The notes beneath the pieces were generated by a model that saw nothing but the letters and a program-made list of their open reading frames with translations, had not been told where the DNA came from and did not search any database. This document shows, piece by piece, positions 59,931 through 64,000 of a stretch of DNA of 64,000 nt. The stretch spans positions 77,389 to 141,388 of the forward strand of contig JADJAB010000010.1 of NCBI GenBank assembly GCA_016704435.1, given 5' to 3'. Numbering within the stretch: the first letter of the stretch is position 1; the number at the start of each line of letters is the position of its first letter. Source of the DNA: Rhodobacter sp. (GTDB taxonomy: Bacteria; Pseudomonadota; Alphaproteobacteria; Rhodobacterales; Rhodobacteraceae). Position numbers and translations under genes: made by a program.

Positions 59931-59953
59931 GCCAAGCAGTTGATCACGAAGGA

Positions 59954-59980
59954 AAGCCGCCTCCGATGACGGGGCGGCTT
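59954..59980 (+). terminator. thrS: Terminator-like hairpin after thrS
   Basis: AAGCCGCC (59954-59961) pairs with GGCGGCTT (59973-59980) over an 11-base loop, followed by CTTGCGTT. It lies 23 bases after the thrS stop. Confidence 0.55.
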
Positions 59981-60125
59981 CTTGCGTTCGCTGCGCCAGG
60001 GGCGAGCGTTACAGGCTCACGCGAATGTCGGCTCACGCTTCGGTGACGTAACGGGTTCGGCGGGTGTCCCGTATGGCCTTGTGTATCGCGGTGAAGCGAT
60101 GCGCCAACCATTCAGGGAGCTACCG

Positions 60126-60431
60126 ATGACCATCCAGACCAAGACCCTTGCCGTTGCCAGTGCGCTGGCCTGTGCGATGACCGTTTCCGTGGCCGGTGTG
60201 GCCAGCGCCGAAGACATGGAGAAATGCTTTGGCGTGGCGCTGGCCGGCCAGAACGACTGTGCGGCGGGCGAAGGCACCACCTGCGCCGGCACCTCGAAGA
60301 TGGACTACCAGGGCAACGCCTGGAAACTGGTGCCGGCGGGCAGCTGCGCCACGATGGAACTGCCGGCCGGCGACGACGGCATGGCCCGCATGGGCAGCCT
60401 TGAGGCGCTGGATCGCGACATGGCGATGTAG
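60126..60431 (+). CDS. bufA: Bufferin-type RiPP precursor (DUF2282, BufA-like)
   Basis: A 101-residue precursor. The signal peptide (MTIQTKTLAVASALACAMTV... cleaved after ASA) sends it to the periplasm. The mature part has the DUF2282 pattern with four Cys: EKCFGVALAGQNDCA, TTCAGTSKMDYQGNAWK and VPAGSC. In bufferins such Cys are modified by the MNIO enzyme and the peptide binds copper. The next genes are the matching DUF692 enzyme, DUF2063 partner and a DoxX protein. A hairpin and repeat lie between this gene and bufB, probably keeping the precursor in excess. An in-frame ATG at 60099 is an alternative start. Confidence 0.88.
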   Translation: MTIQTKTLAVASALACAMTVSVAGVASAEDMEKCFGVALAGQNDCAAGEGTTCAGTSKMDYQGNAWKLVPAGSCATMELPAGDDGMARMGSLEALDRDMAM

Positions 60432-60447
60432 TCGCTTGCGGATGGCG

Positions 60448-60500
60448 CCGGGGGGCTGCGCGCCCCCCGGACCCCTGCGGAGTATTTTTGCCAAGATGAA
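60448..60500 (+). repeat. Intergenic repeat with strong hairpin between bufA and bufB
   Basis: CCGGGGGGC (60448-60456) and GCCCCCCGG (60462-60470) form a perfect 9-base stem with a 5-base loop. It is followed by the repeat core CGGAGTATTTTTGCCAAGATGAA (split here: CGGAGTATTTTTG, then CCAAGATGAA), the element also seen at 45401-45497. Stem plus T5 resembles an imperfect terminator, so most transcripts may stop here and a minority continue into bufB. Confidence 0.65.
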
Positions 60501-60511
60501 GGGGATGCGCG

Positions 60512-61360
60512 GTGTTCGATCTGAATGAGGGCGCTTTGCCGAATCGCCCCGGTGTGGGCTACAAGCCGCAGCATTTCGCCGCCGTGATGGCCGATCCCGG
60601 CGCCGTGGGCTGGCTGGAAATCCATGCCGAGAACTACATGGGCGACGGTGGCCGCCCGCTGGCGCAATTGCGCGCGCTGGCCGAGCGGTTCCCCCTGTCG
60701 GTGCATGGGGTGGGGCTGTCGATCGGCGGCGAGGCGCCGTTGGACGAAGACCATCTGGCGCGGTTGAAAGCCCTGTGCGGCTGGTTGCGGCCGGCGAGTT
60801 TTTCCGAGCATCTGGCCTGGTCCACGCATGACGGCGCCTTCCTGAACGACCTTCTGCCCTTGCCCTATACGGCGGCGACAGTGGCGCGGGTGGCCGATCA
60901 CATCGACAGGCTGCAGGAGGTTCTGGGGCGGCGGATGCTGCTGGAGAACCCCTCGAGCTATCTGGCCTTCGCCGAGACCGAGATGGGCGAGATCGCGTTT
61001 CTGCGCGATGTGGCGCGGCGGACGGGCTGCGGGTTGCTGCTGGACGTGAACAACGTGCATGTCAGCGCAGTGAACCAGCGGATGGAGGCAGAGGCCTATA
61101 TCGACGGCTTTCCGCTTGATCTGGTAGGGGAAATTCACCTCGGCGGGCATCACGAGGACCACGCCGAAGGCGGCGCCCGGCTGCTGATCGACAGTCATTC
61201 GGCGCCGGTCGATGGGCCGGTCTGGACGCTGTATGCGCGCACGCTGGCGCGGGGCGGGGCGAAGCCGACGCTGATCGAATGGGATGACGACGTGCCCGCC
61301 TGGCCGGTTCTGGAGGCCGAGGCGGCGCTGGCAGCGAGGGCGCTGGAGGGCGTGGCATGA
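60512..61360 (+). CDS. bufB: DUF692 multinuclear non-heme iron oxidase (BufB-like)
   Basis: A 282-residue TIM-barrel enzyme of the MNIO family, which modifies Cys residues of partner peptides. Family blocks with metal ligands: GVGYKPQHFAAVM, WLEIHAENYMG, SVHGVGLSIGG, FSEHLAWSTHDG, LLENPSSYL, LLLDVNNVHVSAVN, EIHLGGHHED and LIEWDDDVPAW. The substrate should be the BufA-like peptide just upstream. The start is GTG at 60512, behind GAAGGGG; the stop overlaps the bufC start. Confidence 0.92.
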   Translation: MFDLNEGALPNRPGVGYKPQHFAAVMADPGAVGWLEIHAENYMGDGGRPLAQLRALAERFPLSVHGVGLSIGGEAPLDEDHLARLKALCGWLRPASFSEHLAWSTHDGAFLNDLLPLPYTAATVARVADHIDRLQEVLGRRMLLENPSSYLAFAETEMGEIAFLRDVARRTGCGLLLDVNNVHVSAVNQRMEAEAYIDGFPLDLVGEIHLGGHHEDHAEGGARLLIDSHSAPVDGPVWTLYARTLARGGAKPTLIEWDDDVPAWPVLEAEAALAARALEGVA

Positions 61361-62079
61361 GCCAGGCCACATTCGTCGCAGCGCTGCTGGACCCGGCGCT
61401 TGCGGTGCCAGAAGGGCTGCTGGACCCCGAGGGGCAGCCGGCCGGGCGCCGCTTCGACGTCTACCGCAACAATGTGGCGGGCGGGCTGACCAAGGCCCTT
61501 GAGGCGGGCTTTCCCGCCGTGCGCAAGCTGGTTGGGGACCAGTTCTTTGCGGCCATGGCCGGGGTGTTCCTGCGCGCGCATCCGCCGCAAAGCCGCATCC
61601 TGATGCTTTACGGCAGCGAGTTCCCGGCGTTTCTCGGGGCGTTCCAGCCGGTGGCGCATCTGGGCTATCTGCCCGATGTGGCCCGGCTGGAACAGGCCGT
61701 TCGCGAAAGCTATCACGCGGCCGATCATGTCGCGGTGCCGCTGGCCGGGTTGACGCCCGAAGCACTCCTGGAGCGCCGGTTGCGGCTGGCGCCCTCGGCC
61801 CGGCTGGTGCGGTCGCGCTGGCCGGTGCATGCGATCTGGGCGGCGAACATGGCGGGAGGCCCGGCACCGGTGGCGGGCGGGCAGGACGTGCTGGTCTTGC
61901 GGCGCGGCTTCGACCCGGAGCCGCATCTGCTGCCCTTCGGCGGCGGCGACTTCGTCGCGGCGCTTGGCCAGGGGCAGACCCTTGGTGCTGCGATAGATGC
62001 GGGCGGCGACGGCTTTGACGCAGGTGCCGTTCTGGGGCTGCTTCTGGGGCAAGAGGCGATTGCGGAGGTCATGGAATGA
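61357..62079 (+). CDS. bufC: DUF2063 bufferin partner protein (BufC-like)
   Basis: A 240-residue protein with the DUF2063 N-terminal domain: RRFDVYRNNVAGGLTKALEA, GFPAVRKLVGDQFFAAMAGV and FPAFLGAFQPVAHLGYLPDV. The C-terminal half resembles a small second domain (VLVLRRGFDPEPHLLP). BufC proteins recruit the precursor peptide to the MNIO enzyme. It overlaps bufB and the DoxX gene by four bases each, so the trio is tightly coupled. Confidence 0.9.
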   Translation: MSQATFVAALLDPALAVPEGLLDPEGQPAGRRFDVYRNNVAGGLTKALEAGFPAVRKLVGDQFFAAMAGVFLRAHPPQSRILMLYGSEFPAFLGAFQPVAHLGYLPDVARLEQAVRESYHAADHVAVPLAGLTPEALLERRLRLAPSARLVRSRWPVHAIWAANMAGGPAPVAGGQDVLVLRRGFDPEPHLLPFGGGDFVAALGQGQTLGAAIDAGGDGFDAGAVLGLLLGQEAIAEVME

Positions 62080-62621
62080 TTACGCTTTATCAACGGGTTG
62101 TGGACGGTCTGGTGCGACAGCACTGGCTGTTGCCAAGCCTGTCCCGGCTGGCCTTTGCGGCCGTCCTGCTGGCCTATTTCTGGGCCTCGGCGCAGACCAA
62201 GCTGGGGGCGGGGTTGTTCAGCCCTTCGGTCGGGGCCTATGCCCAGATCTTTCCCCGCGCGATGGAAGCGGCGGGCTTCGACCCCTCGCAGATGGGGGCG
62301 TGGCGCAAGCTGATCGTGCTGGCGGGCACCTGGGCCGAGTTCGTCTTGCCGGCGCTGATCGTGCTGGGGCTGATGACGCGGGCAGCGGCACTGGGGATGA
62401 TCGGCTTCGTCGCGGTGCAAAGCCTGACCGATGTCTTCGGCCACGCGGCGGACTTCGGCGCCTGGTTCGACCGTGCCTCCGACAGCCTGATCGCGGACCA
62501 GCGCGCACTGTGGCTGGTGCTGCTTTCGGTGCTGGTGGTGCAGGGGGCCGGGCCGCTTTCGGCCGACCGTTTGCTGGGCGGTTCCCTGCGGTCTGCGGCA
62601 CCGGGGCGCGTTGCGTCTTGA
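62076..62621 (+). CDS. DoxX-family membrane protein of the bufferin operon
   Basis: A 181-residue integral membrane protein with about four helices (LAFAAVLLAYFWASAQTKLG; LIVLAGTWAEFVLPALIVLG; AALGMIGFVAVQSLTDVFG; LWLVLLSVLVVQGAGPLSA). DoxX proteins often accompany DUF692/DUF2063 pairs and may pass electrons or protect against redox stress. Its ATG overlaps the bufC stop. The exact role in bufferin maturation is not known to me. Confidence 0.85.
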   Translation: MITLYQRVVDGLVRQHWLLPSLSRLAFAAVLLAYFWASAQTKLGAGLFSPSVGAYAQIFPRAMEAAGFDPSQMGAWRKLIVLAGTWAEFVLPALIVLGLMTRAAALGMIGFVAVQSLTDVFGHAADFGAWFDRASDSLIADQRALWLVLLSVLVVQGAGPLSADRLLGGSLRSAAPGRVAS

Positions 62622-62765
62622 TTTTCGGCGGCGGGATGGCATCATCGGGCGCAGTGACGACAGACTTTCTGACTGCCTCTCTGCGACGGAAGGCCCTGGA
62701 AGACCTGGCGGCTACGCCCTTCGCGGCAATGGTGCCGGAAGGTGTTTCGGATAAGGAGAGACGGA

Positions 62766-62972
62766 ATGCCGACCGGCACCGTGAAATGGTTCAACTCGAC
62801 CAAGGGCTTTGGCTTCATTGCGCCGGATGATGGCGGCAAGGACGTCTTCGTGCATATCTCGGCGGTCGAGCGCGCCGGGCTGCAAGGGCTGAACGACAAC
62901 CAGAAGATCAGATACGAGCTGCTGTCGGGGCGCGATGGCCGGGATTCGGCCGGGGATCTGCAACTGCTGTGA
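62766..62972 (+). CDS. Cold-shock protein (CspA family)
   Basis: A 68-residue single cold-shock domain: TGTVKWFNSTKGFGFIAP (RNP1) and KDVFVHISAVERAG (RNP2). It binds single-stranded RNA/DNA as a chaperone. AAGGAGAG lies just upstream of the ATG. The short 144-base region before it may carry a regulatory 5' UTR. Confidence 0.93.
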   Translation: MPTGTVKWFNSTKGFGFIAPDDGGKDVFVHISAVERAGLQGLNDNQKIRYELLSGRDGRDSAGDLQLL

Positions 62973-62996
62973 CCCGCTCCGGGGCGACCGCCCGGC

Positions 62997-63317
62997 CTAT
63001 GTCAGCGCCGCCTCGGTCTCTGCGTCCCAGCCGAGGTGCCAGCGGTCCGCTTTGATGACGGGCCGCTTCATCACCGTGGGCTGGGCCTTGATCTGGGCCT
63101 CGGGTTCGGACGCCCGCAGGAAATCGCTGAAACTGCGGTAGGTGGTGGACTGGGTGTTCACCGCAAGGCTGCCGAATTCATGCACGATCTCGGCGATTTC
63201 GGCGTCGGACAGCGGATCGCTGCGGATGTCGCGGAAGGTCACGTCCTTGCCGGCGGCAGCCAGGGTTTTCAGCGCGCGCTTGCAGGTGTCGCAGGTCGAG
63301 ATGCCGTAAAGGATCAT
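62997..63317 (-). CDS. ArsC/Spx-family protein (YffB-like)
   Basis: A 106-residue thioredoxin-fold protein with the motif STCDTCKRALK (Cys9, Cys12) near the start and TVMKRPVIKADRWHLGW near the end. It belongs to the arsenate-reductase-like family, but closest in layout to YffB/Spx-like members whose substrate is unsettled. The ATG at 63317 overlaps the DUF2177 gene stop (ATGA). No arsenic genes are near. Confidence 0.88.
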   Translation of the reverse strand: MILYGISTCDTCKRALKTLAAAGKDVTFRDIRSDPLSDAEIAEIVHEFGSLAVNTQSTTYRSFSDFLRASEPEAQIKAQPTVMKRPVIKADRWHLGWDAETEAALT

Positions 63318-63706
63318 GTCAGCGCCTTGGTCAGGGTGACACCGGCCCAGGCCGAAAGGGCGGTGAGAACGCCCCCCCATAGCGTGTCGGTGACCACCAT
63401 GGAAGGGTGCCAGTCGCGCATCACGCTCCACGAGGTGAATTCGTAGGTGCCATAGGCCATCAGGCCGATGATGACGGCGGGGAGGATGAGGGGCGTGCCA
63501 GTGCGCAGGGCGGGCAAGGACACGAGGTAGACCAGCCCCGCGACATAGGCCAGGTAGAAGGCGGCGGCGGGGAGGATGCGGATGGGATCGGCCAGTTGCG
63601 GGCCGATGTGGCGGGTGAAGAGGGGCTTCATCACCAAGGTCAACATGATCGCGTCGAGGATCAGGAAGGTGGCGGCAGTGGTGGCGTAGAGGATGACGGG
63701 TTGCAT
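63314..63706 (-). CDS. DUF2177 family membrane protein
   Basis: A 130-residue protein with four likely membrane helices (VILYATTAATFLILDAIMLT; ILPAAAFYLAYVAGLVYL; LILPAVIIGLMAYGTYEF; LWGGVLTALSAWAGVTL) and the DUF2177 pattern YGTYEFTSWSVMRDW. Function is unknown. CAGGAGG sits seven bases before the ATG. It is co-translated with the ArsC-like gene. Confidence 0.88.
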   Translation of the reverse strand: MQPVILYATTAATFLILDAIMLTLVMKPLFTRHIGPQLADPIRILPAAAFYLAYVAGLVYLVSLPALRTGTPLILPAVIIGLMAYGTYEFTSWSVMRDWHPSMVVTDTLWGGVLTALSAWAGVTLTKALT

Positions 63707-63811
63707 GGGGCCTCCTGTTGCGGGGGAGGTAGGGGGGAAAGGGGCGGGGGGTAGGGCCAGCGGGTGCTGTCGGTAACCCGCCGTTAACCAAGCCTGCGTG
63801 ATGGTTTGATC

Positions 63812-64000
63812 ATGTCGCAGTATATCCGCCCCAAACGACCCGGCGCGCGCGTGTTTTTCACCGTGGCGTTGGCCGACCGTGGGGCGGATACGCTGGTGCG
63901 CCATGTGGATCAGTTGCGCGAGGCAGTCCGGGCGACGAAGGTGGAGCGGCCGTTCGGGATTGATGCATGGGTGGTGTTGCCGGACCACATGCATTGCGTC
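63812..64000 (+). CDS. REP-associated/IS200-type (Y1) transposase, partial
   Basis: 63 residues run off the right edge. The start MSQYIRPKRPGARVFFTVAL and the VVLPDHMHCV motif with H59 and H61 (HUH) are typical of REP-associated tyrosine transposases (RAYTs) and IS200/IS605-like TnpA. The catalytic Tyr lies beyond the window. RAYTs are usually single-copy domesticated genes linked to REP repeats; which type this is cannot be told here. Confidence 0.85.
   Translation, partial: MSQYIRPKRPGARVFFTVALADRGADTLVRHVDQLREAVRATKVERPFGIDAWVVLPDHMHCV

Overview
The window (about two-thirds GC by eye) looks like a chromosomal segment of an alphaproteobacterium of the order Rhodobacterales. The reasons are the hom-glpX-recJ neighbourhood, the soxBDAG sarcosine oxidase operon, the PhaR/phasin/PhaC/PhaZ block, and copies of an intergenic repeat with a TATTTTTGCCAAGATGAA core that I recognise from Rhodobacterales genomes. 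I cannot name the genus. No prophage, CRISPR array or complete insertion sequence was seen; the right edge enters a REP-associated-type (Y1/HUH) transposase.

Positions 1-31263 hold a complete type VI secretion system (T6SS) in three blocks. Reading left (minus strand) are tssH/clpV, a DUF2169 adaptor, a ketoacyl-synthase-fold protein without catalytic residues, a PAAR-like (DUF4150) protein with an unassigned C-terminus, and a small acidic protein that could be its immunity partner. Reading right (plus strand) are a Ser/Thr kinase, tssA, tssB, tssC, hcp, tssE, tssF, tssG, an FHA protein, tssJ, tssK, tssL (with an OmpA domain), tssM and tagF. Reading left again is a compact operon: PP2C phosphatase, a membrane-anchored M15 peptidase resembling TagX, an unusual TssL/TssM hybrid, and vgrG. 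Kinase, phosphatase, FHA protein and TagF together suggest threonine-phosphorylation control.

Positions 31400-38850 carry an OmpA-like protein, msrB-msrA, tRNA-Glu(UUC), recJ, glpX, a secreted protein of unknown function and hom. Positions 38930-42131 hold a small lipoprotein and three Tad-type minor pilin/VWA genes. Then follow a glutamate dehydrogenase (with a possible 35-codon leader ORF), soxBDAG and a DegT-family aminotransferase.

Positions 50539-56161 are the polyhydroxyalkanoate block: a LysR regulator, phaR, a phasin, and divergent phaC and phaZ. Three exact CTGC-N3-GCAG sites lie in its two promoter regions, matching the known PhaR operator. Next come two alpha/beta-hydrolases and thrS. 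Positions 60126-62621 form a bufferin-type operon (DUF2282 precursor, DUF692 MNIO enzyme, DUF2063 partner, DoxX), a copper-related RiPP system. The end has a cold-shock protein, an ArsC-like protein, a DUF2177 membrane protein and the transposase fragment.

Seven genes are interrupted by short indels (PAAR-like, tssH, tssJ, tssM, vgrG twice, the secreted protein, phaZ). Most restore a normal family length when corrected by one base and affect unrelated functions, so residual sequencing error is more likely than gene decay. I annotate them as whole genes and mark each break.
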